Source: Acinetobacter halotolerans
Lineage (GTDB): Bacteria; Pseudomonadota; Gammaproteobacteria; Pseudomonadales; Moraxellaceae
Direction of reading: 5' to 3'
Assembly: GCF_004208515.1 (NCBI RefSeq)
Contig: NZ_SGIM01000001.1
Span: 62,001 to 126,000 of the forward strand
DNA length: 64,000 nucleotides
The notes under the pieces are model-generated. The model ran no database searches. It saw only the letters and a list, made by a program, of their open reading frames with translations, and was not told the DNA's origin. Both the position numbers and the translations under genes were made by a program. This document shows positions 54,210-62,837 of this stretch, piece after piece. Position 1 is the stretch's first letter, and each line of letters begins with the position of its first letter.

Positions 54210-54491
54210 CAATCTTTCCTTGTATTCAAGATTATGATGCAACTATAAAAGCTCAACTTAGCTTGAGGTCAAGGATTGAGTTTAGTTATTAAGAAAAATA
54301 AGAGAGTTTTGTTTTCGGTTTAATTCATCAATCATTGAAATGATGATTAAAAGATAAGCGTGGAACGTGGAAAATCATGTAAAAGCCGCTTTAGTGCGCT
54401 GAACCCTATAACGGCTTATTTTAAGATGTTGATATGAAGAGGAGCAAATTAAGTATTTCACATAAGGCGTATTATGTTAATTTTAGCAATA

Positions 54492-54917
54492 CTAAATTTT
54501 TAAATGCAAAATAGGATAGGGTTTACCCTGACCATCTAATTCAGATCGTCCTATTAGTTTAAATCCTAATTTTCCATAAAATCCAACAGCCTGAAGGTTT
54601 TCTTCATTAACATCTACTTTTTCTATTTTTAGTTCTGTGACTGCAAAATTAGTTAAAACTCGTCCTACGCCTTTACCTCTAAATTCTGGATCAATAAACA
54701 GCATTTCTATGTTGTCATTACTTGTGCCAATAAAACCTATTATTTGTCCATCTTGAACATATTTATAAAGTAATACATGATGAAAATATTCATTAAGAAT
54801 TAAAGGTTTTAAGTTCTTAATTTCCTCTTCAGGTAAGAAATTATGAGTAGCTCTTACTGATCTTTCCCAAATATCAATAAGAATAGGAAAATCAGTCTTA
54901 GAAGCTTTTTGTAGCAT
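54492..54917 (-). CDS. GNAT family N-acetyltransferase (YjaB-like)
   Basis: This is a 141-residue acetyltransferase. The acetyl-CoA loop is FIDPEFRGKGVGRVL, and the end has VDVNEENLQAVGFYGKLGFK. Length and order resemble YjaB-type GNATs; the substrate is unknown. The ATG at 54917 follows AGGAT; an upstream in-frame ATG at 54968 would add a hydrophobic tail without a ribosome-binding site. Confidence 0.85.
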   Translation of the reverse strand: MLQKASKTDFPILIDIWERSVRATHNFLPEEEIKNLKPLILNEYFHHVLLYKYVQDGQIIGFIGTSNDNIEMLFIDPEFRGKGVGRVLTNFAVTELKIEKVDVNEENLQAVGFYGKLGFKLIGRSELDGQGKPYPILHLKI

Positions 54918-54989
54918 GGAATATCCTAAAAATATTAAAGATATCATATTTTGGAAACTCAGCTTCACCTTATCTGAGAAGAGCTAAAA

Positions 54990-55116
54990 ATTTCCCAGAA
55001 AGAACTGGCTGCAACCCTTGGAATCAAATAACCTGTCAGCAATCGAAAATCGTGGCAATGACTTTAAAATTTTAATTATTGGCTTAAACAAAATTGGGAA
55101 ATCTAAAAAAGAGTGA
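54990..55116 (+). pseudogene. Frameshifted XRE-type antitoxin remnant 1
   Basis: The first frame reads SQKELAATLGIK and then a stop. A shifted frame continues SAIENRGNDFK. Together this is the helix-turn-helix of a HigA-like antitoxin, broken by at least one frameshift. No toxin gene is next to it. Confidence 0.55.
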
Positions 55117-55119
55117 AAT

Positions 55120-55539
55120 ATGTGTAAAAAATATCTAATAATTTTATTCTGTATGTTTTCATTGGTTAGCTGTAGTAATCTTGATAGCCTAACTACGGTT
55201 TCAATGGAACAAAAAACAGATGCTCGTTTATTATATCGTGGTTTAATGTATGGAAATTTAGAACAAATTAAACGTCATACAGATGAAGAGTTTTTTGAAA
55301 AAATTAAAGAAACACCTCAGTTCTTAAAGGATATAAAACATTTAATCCCTAAAACTGATAATTTTCAAATTGAAACTTTAAGTATAAATTTCAACACTAA
55401 CTTTCCCAAAATCTGGGAAAAGAAATTAATAGTCACTTATATCTATTATTATGATTCAAAAACAATTTTATATAAAGTTGTTTTTGATAGTAAGACTAAA
55501 AAGATCATAGATATTACGCTTTCTGAAATAGTTGCTTAA
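55120..55539 (+). CDS. Small lipoprotein of unknown function
   Basis: This is a 139-residue protein with a lipoprotein signal ending LVSC (Cys18). The mature domain is short, with RLLYRGLMYGNLEQIKRHTDEEFFEKIKE followed by beta-rich sequence (KKLIVTYIYYYDSK). I do not recognise the family. It is very AT-rich and lies between two broken XRE remnants, which suggests a mobile or transferred segment. Confidence 0.6.
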   Translation: MCKKYLIILFCMFSLVSCSNLDSLTTVSMEQKTDARLLYRGLMYGNLEQIKRHTDEEFFEKIKETPQFLKDIKHLIPKTDNFQIETLSINFNTNFPKIWEKKLIVTYIYYYDSKTILYKVVFDSKTKKIIDITLSEIVA

Positions 55540-55542
55540 ATT

Positions 55543-55666
55543 ATGAGAGAAGTGGCTGAAACATTAGGAATTAAGCAACCCATTTTCATCAATCGATAAG
55601 CATGGTAATGACCTGAAATTCTCGACTATGAAAAAGCATGTGGCAGCAATGGGTGCTAATTCGTAA
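55543..55666 (+). pseudogene. Frameshifted XRE-type antitoxin remnant 2
   Basis: The first frame reads REVAETLGIKQP before a stop at 55597. A shifted frame gives IDKHGNDLKFSTMKKHVAAMG and ends at TAA 55664-55666. This is the C-terminal part of an XRE/HigA-type antitoxin, similar in sequence to remnant 1. Confidence 0.6.
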
Positions 55667-55673
55667 TCGCCCA

Positions 55674-55877
55674 TTATGTTAATACGAATCTCATTTCATC
55701 ACACTTTTTACACTCTAACATTACACCTAATTTTTCTTTACGCCCTCGCTCAGTCAAAACCCAAGGGCGATTTTGCCACGGTGGATCATGGCGCACATGT
55801 TGAGTGTGGCCACAAGCGAGATCAGCTACGTAATGTCCTTCGTCATCTAAATGAAATCCAACAATGGTTTGTTGCAT
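55674..55877 (-). CDS. DUF3565 family protein
   Basis: This is a 67-residue protein. The pattern FHLDDEGHYVADLACGHTQH, then VRHDPPWQNRPWV, LTERGRKEKLG and a final CKKC is that of DUF3565. The Cys and His residues suggest a small zinc site. Function unknown. Its start lies directly before the stop of the OhrR-like gene on the same strand, so the two are probably cotranscribed. Confidence 0.88.
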   Translation of the reverse strand: MQQTIVGFHLDDEGHYVADLACGHTQHVRHDPPWQNRPWVLTERGRKEKLGVMLECKKCDEMRFVLT

Positions 55878-56330
55878 TTATTCACTCATACTTTCAAGTT
55901 TAGAATGTTCCAAACCCTTTAAAAAACGATGGCATAAGTTATGGATCGCCACCAAATCATTGGGGTCGACGCCCAAAGAGCAGGCGAGTTTAAATGGAAT
56001 TAAAGTGATTTCATCTTTTGCAGCGAGTGCTTTTTCAAGCAAGATCACTTTTTTCATACGCTCATCTTCTTTAACAGCAACACGCTTTAAAAACTGTTTT
56101 TCTTCGAGTTTCTTAATAATCGGTGTCAACGTTCCTGAATCAAAAAAGGTCTTTTGTCCAATTTCAGACAAAGTCACATTGTCTTTTTCATACAAAGCCA
56201 ACAATACAATAAATTGCGGGTAGGTCAGATCATATTCCTGAAGTAACGGGCGATATTGACGAATCATTGCATTGGTCGCGGAGTACATCGCAAAACACAC
56301 TTGATTATCCAAGTAAGAAATTTCAGTCAT
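55878..56330 (-). CDS. OhrR-like MarR family peroxide sensor
   Basis: This is a 150-residue winged-helix repressor. The opening LDNQVCFAMYSATNAMIRQYRPLL, with Cys12, matches the reactive cysteine of OhrR sensors of organic hydroperoxides. The DNA-binding region includes LTYPQFIVLLALYE, FDSGTLTPIIKKLE and the DERMKKV wing. It is divergent from glutathione peroxidase, with a 25 bp perfect inverted repeat between them. Here its visible target is a peroxidase rather than ohr itself. Confidence 0.85.
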   Translation of the reverse strand: MTEISYLDNQVCFAMYSATNAMIRQYRPLLQEYDLTYPQFIVLLALYEKDNVTLSEIGQKTFFDSGTLTPIIKKLEEKQFLKRVAVKEDERMKKVILLEKALAAKDEITLIPFKLACSLGVDPNDLVAIHNLCHRFLKGLEHSKLESMSE

Positions 56331-56411
56331 GCTTTACTCCTCAACACCATCATTATAGCTAGAGAACAGTATAGTTTGGAAACACGTAAAAGTATATTGT
56401 GCATAATTAAC

Positions 56412-56436
56412 TTGCACACAAGATAATTGTGTGCAA
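56412..56436. promoter_or_regulatory. OhrR-type operator between regulator and gpx
   Basis: TTGCACACAA-N5-TTGTGTGCAA is a perfect 10+5+10 inverted repeat in the divergent promoter region. Its form fits known OhrR/MarR operators. Confidence 0.7.
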
Positions 56437-56512
56437 TATTATTTGCCATGTAGCTGAATCACCTAAACAGCGACGTTGGATATTGCACATTTTTATTAAA
56501 GAGAGAACTGTT

Positions 56513-56995
56513 ATGACGACAATTTATGATTTTCAAGCTGAACTGTTAGAAGGCGAGCAAAAGAACCTTGCAGATTATCAAGACAAAGTTTTATTGGTGG
56601 TCAATACCGCAAGTCAATGCGGCTTAACCCCACAATTTGAAGGCCTTGAAAAGCTATATCAGGATTATCAACAACAAGGTTTGGTGATTTTAGGCTTTCC
56701 ATGTAACCAGTTTGCCAATCAAGATCCATCAAGCAATGAAGAAATTGGCAGCTTCTGTCAACGCAACTACGGTGTGTCATTTCCGATGTTTGCCAAAGTT
56801 GACGTGAATGGACCAACTGCACATCCTTTGTATCAATACTTAACTTCGGAAGCGAAAGGTCTGTTAGGCAGCGCAAGCATTAAATGGAATTTCACCAAGT
56901 TCTTGATCAATCAAAAAGGTGAAGTAATCAAACGTTACTCTCCAACGACAAAACCAGAAAAAATTGCGAAAGATATTCAAAAACTTTTGGCATAA
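56513..56995 (+). CDS. Glutathione peroxidase
   Basis: This is a 160-residue thiol peroxidase of the Gpx family that reduces hydroperoxides. The catalytic Cys36 is in [12 protein letters not shown] (Cys, not selenocysteine). The supporting Gln is in GFPCNQF (about 66), and Trp125-Asn126 in KWNFTKF. The GSH or thioredoxin donor cannot be decided. The ATG at 56513 begins the family-like sequence after AGAGAG; the upstream frame from 56429 lies on the operator region. A hairpin terminator follows. Confidence 0.92.
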   Translation: MTTIYDFQAELLEGEQKNLADYQDKVLLVVNTASQCGLTPQFEGLEKLYQDYQQQGLVILGFPCNQFANQDPSSNEEIGSFCQRNYGVSFPMFAKVDVNGPTAHPLYQYLTSEAKGLLGSASIKWNFTKFLINQKGEVIKRYSPTTKPEKIAKDIQKLLA

Positions 56996-57020
56996 GTTGT
57001 ATAAAGTGTTGATGATTTGG

Positions 57021-57059
57021 AAATTACTGGTATTGAAATCATCTACCAGTAATTTTCTC
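57021..57059 (+). terminator. Terminator after gpx
   Basis: AAATTACTGGTA pairs with TACCAGTAATTT, followed by T-rich sequence. Confidence 0.7.
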
Positions 57060-57217
57060 ATTTTTAATCAATGATCAATTCAGACCTGATATATAGATCA
57101 TTGTAGACGACTGAATAAAATAGATTTTTTTATAATTAAGAATTACATAACTTGTTTAAACATCATCATTAAAGTTCGCTATACTTTTGCCAAGATTAAA
57201 AATACGAGCGTCAGATT

Positions 57218-58162
57218 ATGCGTGTACTTGTAGTGATGGACCCAATTGAAACTGTGAATCTAAAAAAAGATTCCACCATGGCAATGTTATGGGCTGCCAG
57301 CCGTCGTGGACATGAGTTGGGTTATGCATTACAACAAGATTTGTATATTGATCAAGGCAAAGCATTTGGTTTGATTTCGCCGTTAAAAGTCTTTGAAGAT
57401 TATGACCATTATTATGAGTTAGGCGAAAAGCAAAAAGAATCGATTGCTGCTTATGATGTGGTGTTGATGCGTAAAGACCCGCCGTTTGATATGAATTTTG
57501 TCTATAGCACTTATATCTTGGAACAGGCAGAGCGAGAAGGGGCGTGGATTATCAATAAACCACAATCCTTACGCGACTGTAATGAAAAGCTGTTTGCTAC
57601 CCAATTCCCTGAGTTACAAGTGCCGACCTTGGTGACTTCACAACAAAGTTTAATTCGTGAATTTATCAAAGAACATGGTGATGTCATCGTAAAACCATTG
57701 GATGGCATGGGTGGTACAGGGATTTTCCGCTTGTATCAAGATGGTGTGAATATTGGTTCAACTTTAGAAATGCTCACTGAACTGGGCACATGTCCAATCA
57801 TGGCGCAGCGGTATATTCCTGAAATCGTGGAAGGGGATAAACGCATTTTGATGGTTAATGGTGAGCCAGTGCCGTATTGCTTGGCGCGTATTCCACAAAA
57901 CGGTGAAGTGCGTGGCAACTTGGCTGCGGGTGGTTTAGGACAAGCTCGTCCGCTGAGTGAAAATGACAAAATGATTGCGGCAAAAGTTGGACCATTCTTG
58001 CGTGAAAAAGGTCTGGTTTTCGTTGGATTAGACGTGATTGGCAATTATGTCACTGAGATTAATGTCACCAGTCCAACCTGTATTCGTGAGATTGATGACC
58101 AATTTGGCACTGCCATTGCCGATGATTTATTTGCGGTGTTAGAAGCGGGTCGTACAAACTAA
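57218..58162 (+). CDS. gshB: Glutathione synthetase
   Basis: GshB adds glycine to gamma-glutamylcysteine. The protein has 314 residues of the ATP-grasp fold. Family segments are MDPIETVNLKKDSTMAMLWAA, DVVLMRKDPPFDMNFVYSTYILE, KPLDGMGGTGIFR and EINVTSPTCIREID. It lies just before the murG block but is separated from it by a stem-loop. gshA is at 16686. Confidence 0.96.
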   Translation: MRVLVVMDPIETVNLKKDSTMAMLWAASRRGHELGYALQQDLYIDQGKAFGLISPLKVFEDYDHYYELGEKQKESIAAYDVVLMRKDPPFDMNFVYSTYILEQAEREGAWIINKPQSLRDCNEKLFATQFPELQVPTLVTSQQSLIREFIKEHGDVIVKPLDGMGGTGIFRLYQDGVNIGSTLEMLTELGTCPIMAQRYIPEIVEGDKRILMVNGEPVPYCLARIPQNGEVRGNLAAGGLGQARPLSENDKMIAAKVGPFLREKGLVFVGLDVIGNYVTEINVTSPTCIREIDDQFGTAIADDLFAVLEAGRTN

Positions 58163-58183
58163 TTTATTATCAATTTTTGACCG

Positions 58184-58230
58184 AATTGCCCATTTATTTT
58201 TTATGTTAATTTAGCAGTAAATGGGCAATT
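58184..58230 (+). terminator. Stem-loop after gshB
   Basis: ATTGCCCATTTA pairs with TAAATGGGCAAT around a ~21-base T-rich loop. There is no strong T tract after it. Likely a terminator or 3' end structure. Confidence 0.55.
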
Positions 58231-58390
58231 AGATGTAGACATCATCATGTTTTTAGCAAACAATTGCAAAAAGTATAGCTTTCTGTTGTAAACAAGTGAA
58301 ATTCGCTTTTCGTGAATGAAACTTTAGGATTAAAATAACTGCCGAAAACAATAGACGATAACCTTCTTTTTTGAGTTGAAGAATTACACC

Positions 58391-59488
58391 GTGACCAATT
58401 CACCACAGAACAAACCCAAACATGTCTTGATGATGGCCGCTGGTACGGGTGGGCATGTTTTTCCTGCGCTTGCTGTTGCCAAGCAACTTCAACAAGAAGG
58501 CTGCCAAGTCTCATGGTTGGCGACGCCAACTGGTATGGAAAATCGCTTACTCAAAGATCAAAACATTCCGATTTATCAAGTTGATATTCAAGGTGTGCGT
58601 GGCAATGGTTTATTACGTAAACTCACTGCACCTTTTAAAATTTTAAAAGCAACTTTAAGCGCAATGCGCTACATGAAGCAGCTCAAGATTGATGCTGTCG
58701 CTGGTTTTGGTGGTTATGTTGCAGGACCGGGTGGTTTGGCGGCACGTTTGCTGGGTATTCCAGTATTAATTCATGAGCAAAATGCCATTGCTGGTTTTAC
58801 CAATACCCAACTGTCACGGATTGCCAAAACAGTTTGTCAGGCTTTTCCAAATACGTTTCCAAGCAGTGATAAAGTAGTCACCACAGGCAATCCTGTGCGA
58901 GCTGAAATCAGCGCGATTTTGAATCCGTCATGGCGTTATCAAAGTCGGGAACAAGAGCAGCAACCGATCAATATTCTGATTGTCGGTGGTTCATTGGGTG
59001 CGCAAGCGTTAAATGAGCGTTTACCTGAAGCCTTGATCAAGCTCAATGTGCCGTTAAATGTATTCCATCAGTGTGGTCAAAATCAGCAAGATGCAACGCG
59101 AGATCGTTATCAAGCTGCACCTGCGAGTTTACATGTTGAAGTTCAGCCTTTTATTCAAGATATGGCCAAAGCCTATAGTGAAGCAGATCTGATTATCTGT
59201 CGTGCGGGTGCATTGACGGTTACTGAAGTCGCCACTGCTGGTTTGGCTGCAGTTTTTGTGCCTTTGCCGATCGCGGTGGATGATCACCAAACTGCCAATG
59301 CTAAATTCCTTGCAAATGTGGGGGCTGCCAAGATTTGTCAGCAAGCAGAGATGACACCAGCAGCATTAGATGAGCTGTTGGCGAGTTTACTCAATCGCCA
59401 GCTTTTATCTGAAATGGCTATTAAAGCACGTCAACAAGCACAACCGAATGCAACTCAGCATGTGGTTGATCTAATTAAAAAATTGTAA
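58391..59488 (+). CDS. murG: Lipid II-forming N-acetylglucosaminyltransferase MurG
   Basis: MurG adds GlcNAc to lipid I at the inner face of the inner membrane. The protein has 365 residues from the GTG at 58391. Motifs are [15 protein letters not shown], the [14 protein letters not shown] and [12 protein letters not shown] segments, [15 protein letters not shown] and [16 protein letters not shown] at 58376, five codons upstream, is the alternative; the GTG gives the usual N-terminus. First gene of the mur/fts run in the window. Confidence 0.95.
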   Translation: MTNSPQNKPKHVLMMAAGTGGHVFPALAVAKQLQQEGCQVSWLATPTGMENRLLKDQNIPIYQVDIQGVRGNGLLRKLTAPFKILKATLSAMRYMKQLKIDAVAGFGGYVAGPGGLAARLLGIPVLIHEQNAIAGFTNTQLSRIAKTVCQAFPNTFPSSDKVVTTGNPVRAEISAILNPSWRYQSREQEQQPINILIVGGSLGAQALNERLPEALIKLNVPLNVFHQCGQNQQDATRDRYQAAPASLHVEVQPFIQDMAKAYSEADLIICRAGALTVTEVATAGLAAVFVPLPIAVDDHQTANAKFLANVGAAKICQQAEMTPAALDELLASLLNRQLLSEMAIKARQQAQPNATQHVVDLIKKL

Positions 59489-59502
59489 TTCGAGTTTTAT
59501 CT

Positions 59503-60948
59503 ATGTCTCCAACAAATCCAAACCAAGCTAAAAAGCTGATTAAAGTGCCAGAGATGCGCCGTATTAAACACATCCATTTTGTGGGGATTGGTGGTGCGGG
59601 GATGTGCGGTATTGCCGAAGTATTGAGTAACCAAGGTTATAAAATTTCAGGCTCTGACATTAAAGCCTCAAAAACCACAGCGCAACTCGAAGCCAATGGC
59701 ATCAAAGTGTATATTGGTCATAGTGCTGAAAATATTAAAAATGCCAATGTATTGGTCGTTTCAACTGCAATCGATCCTGAAAATCCAGAGATCAAAGCCG
59801 CGATCGAGCAGCGTACGCCGATCGTGCGTCGTGCGGAGATGTTGGGTGAGTTGATGCGCTATCGTCACGGGATTGCTGTGGCAGGTACGCATGGTAAAAC
59901 CACCACCACCAGTTTGCTCACCACTATGTTGGCTGAAGAAAACCTCGATCCGACCTATGTGATCGGTGGATTGTTGAATAGCACAGGTGTAAATGCTGCA
60001 CTTGGTGAAAGCCGTTTTATCGTAGCTGAAGCCGATGAGTCAGATGCATCGTTCTTGTATTTGCAACCGATGGCGGCCATCGTCACCAATATTGATGCGG
60101 ATCACATGGATACCTACGACGGTAGCTTTGACAAGTTAAAAGATACCTTCATCCAATTTTTACATAATTTACCGTTCTATGGCTTAGCTGTAGTCTGTGG
60201 TGATGATGCCAATATTCGCGAGATTCTTCCGCGAGTCGGTCGTCCTGTGATTACTTATGGCTTTGATGACGACAATGACGTTCGTGCCATTGATGTAGAA
60301 CAAGATGGTATGCGGTCACACTTCACGGTGTTGCGTAAAGATCGTGAGCCGTTACGTGTCACCGTCAACCAACCAGGTTTGCATAATGTACTGAATGCAC
60401 TTGCTGCGATTGGGGTGGCAACCGATGAGGGCGTTTCGGATGAGGCGATTTGTCGTGCGCTAGCCGGATTTAGCGGTGTCGGTCGTCGTTTCCAGGTTCA
60501 AGGTGAGTTTGAAGTCGGGGATGGCTTGGTGAAATTGGTAGATGACTATGGTCACCATCCTAAAGAAGTCGAAGCGACCATTAAAGCGGCGCGTGCCAGC
60601 CACCCAGATCGCCGTCTAGTGATGATGTTCCAGCCGCACCGTTATAGTCGTACCCGTGATTGTTTTGATGATTTTGTGGATGTGTTGTCTCAGGTTGATC
60701 AATTACTGTTGTTGGAAGTATATGCTGCAGGTGAAAAACCAGTGGTCGGTGCTGATAGCCGAGCTTTAGCGCGTAGTATTCGTCTACGCGGTCAGGTTGA
60801 ACCGATTTTGGTTGATCCAGTCGAAGGCAATTTACCAAGTGTTTTACAAAAAGTGTTACAAGCGAATGACTTGTTATTAACACAAGGCGCAGGTAACGTG
60901 GGGGCAATTTCGGTAGAATTGGCTCAGCATCGCTTGTATGCCAAATAA
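59503..60948 (+). CDS. murC: UDP-N-acetylmuramate-L-alanine ligase
   Basis: MurC adds L-Ala to UDP-MurNAc. The protein has 481 residues. Motifs are [17 protein letters not shown] at the N-terminal Rossmann part, the ATP loop GTHGKTTTT (128-136), [10 protein letters not shown], and [14 protein letters not shown]. It lies 14 bases after murG and 38 bases before ddlB. Confidence 0.97.
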   Translation: MSPTNPNQAKKLIKVPEMRRIKHIHFVGIGGAGMCGIAEVLSNQGYKISGSDIKASKTTAQLEANGIKVYIGHSAENIKNANVLVVSTAIDPENPEIKAAIEQRTPIVRRAEMLGELMRYRHGIAVAGTHGKTTTTSLLTTMLAEENLDPTYVIGGLLNSTGVNAALGESRFIVAEADESDASFLYLQPMAAIVTNIDADHMDTYDGSFDKLKDTFIQFLHNLPFYGLAVVCGDDANIREILPRVGRPVITYGFDDDNDVRAIDVEQDGMRSHFTVLRKDREPLRVTVNQPGLHNVLNALAAIGVATDEGVSDEAICRALAGFSGVGRRFQVQGEFEVGDGLVKLVDDYGHHPKEVEATIKAARASHPDRRLVMMFQPHRYSRTRDCFDDFVDVLSQVDQLLLLEVYAAGEKPVVGADSRALARSIRLRGQVEPILVDPVEGNLPSVLQKVLQANDLLLTQGAGNVGAISVELAQHRLYAK

Positions 60949-60986
60949 TTGTATTTTGTGAATATTAAAGTTTTAAGGATATAAAC

Positions 60987-61913
60987 GTGTCAAATGCTGC
61001 AAAATTCGGCAAAGTTGCTGTGTTGTTTGGTGGGAAGTCGGCTGAACGTGCTGTGTCATTGGATAGTGGTCAAGCCGTTTTAGATGCATTGTTGCGTTCG
61101 GGCGTGCAAGCAGAAGCATTTGATCCACAAGATCGTAGTGTGACTGAATTGGCTGATTATGATCGTGCTTTTATCGTATTACATGGTCGCGGTGGCGAAG
61201 ATGGCCAGATCCAAGGGGTGTTGGAATGGTTAAATGTTCCTTATACAGGCACTGGGGTACAAGGTTCAGCGATTGGTATGGACAAGGTCAAAACCAAGCA
61301 AATTTGGCAAGGCAGTGACTTACCAACAGCGCCATACCGCATTATTAGCAAAGCGACTGACCTAGATGCTGTGATTGCGGAATTAGGCTTGCCTGTGATT
61401 ATTAAACCTGTGCATGAAGGCTCAAGTGTCGGCATGAGTAAGGTTGAGAAAGCAGAAGACTTTGCTGCTGCAATTGAAAAAGCAACGCAGCATGATGCTG
61501 TGGTGATGGCTGAAAAATGGATTACAGGCCGTGAATTTACCATTTCATTTTTGAATGGTCAGCCTTTACCTGTGATTCGTTTACAACCTCCAGCAGATGT
61601 CGCATTTTATGACTATGAAACCAAGTATCAACGTAATGATGTTGAGTACGGGATTCCTTGTGGATTAAGCGAAGCCGAAGAGCAAAGTTTAAAAGCGCTT
61701 TGCTTGCGTGCTTTTCAAGCCGTGGGTGCGGAAGATTGGGGACGTATTGATGCCATGCAAGATGAGCAAGGCAACTTCTGGTTGTTGGAAGTGAATACTG
61801 TTCCAGGTATGACCAGTCATTCTCTCGTGCCAAAAGCAGCACAAGCCGTGGGTTATAGTTTCGATCAGCTCTGCGTTGCGATTTTAGAGCAAACGTTAAC
61901 AAAGTCGGCTTAA
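60987..61913 (+). CDS. ddlB: D-alanine-D-alanine ligase, B type
   Basis: This is a 308-residue ATP-grasp ligase. Motifs are VLFGGKSAERAVSLDSG, GMDKVKTKQIW, KPVHEGSSVGMSKV, the omega loop FYDYETKY with Tyr for D-Ala specificity, and EVNTVPGMTSHSLVP. It is the standard division-cluster Ddl, in order murC-ddlB-ftsQ. It differs from the A-type copy at 52151 in length and base composition. Confidence 0.97.
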   Translation: MSNAAKFGKVAVLFGGKSAERAVSLDSGQAVLDALLRSGVQAEAFDPQDRSVTELADYDRAFIVLHGRGGEDGQIQGVLEWLNVPYTGTGVQGSAIGMDKVKTKQIWQGSDLPTAPYRIISKATDLDAVIAELGLPVIIKPVHEGSSVGMSKVEKAEDFAAAIEKATQHDAVVMAEKWITGREFTISFLNGQPLPVIRLQPPADVAFYDYETKYQRNDVEYGIPCGLSEAEEQSLKALCLRAFQAVGAEDWGRIDAMQDEQGNFWLLEVNTVPGMTSHSLVPKAAQAVGYSFDQLCVAILEQTLTKSA

Positions 61914-61916
61914 TTT

Positions 61917-62774
61917 ATGGCTCAACTCCCTGCATCTATGCGTCGTAAATCACGGCCTGCGATTAGCTCTATTCATGAGAAACCGCCTTCACCTCAACAA
62001 AAGATGGTGAATGCGGGTGGCTGGATATTGCTGGTGATTGCAGTCGCGATGCTGGCATTGGGTATTTATGGCTTGTATAAAGTCATGACTGATGCCACAG
62101 TGGCGGAATTGCAGGTGGTTGGCGCAAATTCAGAACAAGAAAACCAGCTGTTAGCTCAAAAACTAACACCGATTATTCAAGATAATTATTTCACTTCGGA
62201 TTTAGAGCTTATTCGAGATCAAGCATTAAACGTTTCATGGGTCGACCGTGTGGTCGTGTCACGAGCTTGGCCAAATGCAATTCGTGTGCGGGTGATGCCG
62301 CGTCATGCAATTGCGCGTTGGGGAACAGGGCGTTTGCTCAGTGACAATGGTGAAGTATTTAGCGAAGCTGTGCCAAAAGCACATCCAAATTTACCGCTTT
62401 TACATGGTCCCACCAGCCAATCCAAAATGATGATGCGCCGTTATAATGAAATTAATCAGCTTTTTCTGCCTGCTGATTTGCGTTTAAAAGAGTTGTATTT
62501 AACTGAGCGTATGACGTGGTTTATGCAGTTTGATTCGGGTTTACGTATTATTGTAGATCAAGATCAAACCATGAATAAACTACAACGCTTAAGCCATTTG
62601 GCACAAACGGATCTTAAACCTGTATGGCCCAAAATCTCGGCGATTGACTTGCGTTATCGGAATGGCCTTGCCATTCAATGGAGAAATGCAACACCGCCTA
62701 AGATCGTCAACGGTCAGTTTGTTGTAACGATTGATGACACAAGCCTTGCAGGTGCAATTCAGGCAAAGCCATAA
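61917..62774 (+). CDS. ftsQ: Cell division protein FtsQ
   Basis: FtsQ is a bitopic inner-membrane protein of the divisome that joins FtsB-FtsL to the early proteins. The protein has 285 residues: a short cytoplasmic tail, one transmembrane helix (about 35-60, GGWILLVIAVAMLALGIYGL), a POTRA domain (VAELQVVGANSEQ, SWVDRVVVSRAWPNAIRVRV), and the beta domain. Starts three bases after the ddlB stop. ftsA follows. Confidence 0.95.
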   Translation: MAQLPASMRRKSRPAISSIHEKPPSPQQKMVNAGGWILLVIAVAMLALGIYGLYKVMTDATVAELQVVGANSEQENQLLAQKLTPIIQDNYFTSDLELIRDQALNVSWVDRVVVSRAWPNAIRVRVMPRHAIARWGTGRLLSDNGEVFSEAVPKAHPNLPLLHGPTSQSKMMMRRYNEINQLFLPADLRLKELYLTERMTWFMQFDSGLRIIVDQDQTMNKLQRLSHLAQTDLKPVWPKISAIDLRYRNGLAIQWRNATPPKIVNGQFVVTIDDTSLAGAIQAKP

Positions 62775-62837
62775 TACGTGGCTTGAAAACAACAGGCAGT
62801 TTGCCCGTACTACACAACAAAATATGGTATTCAAGTA

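Noticed and set aside
61537..61902. Long minus-strand frame inside ddlB
   Set aside because: Antisense to a conserved enzyme with all motifs; no ribosome-binding site.
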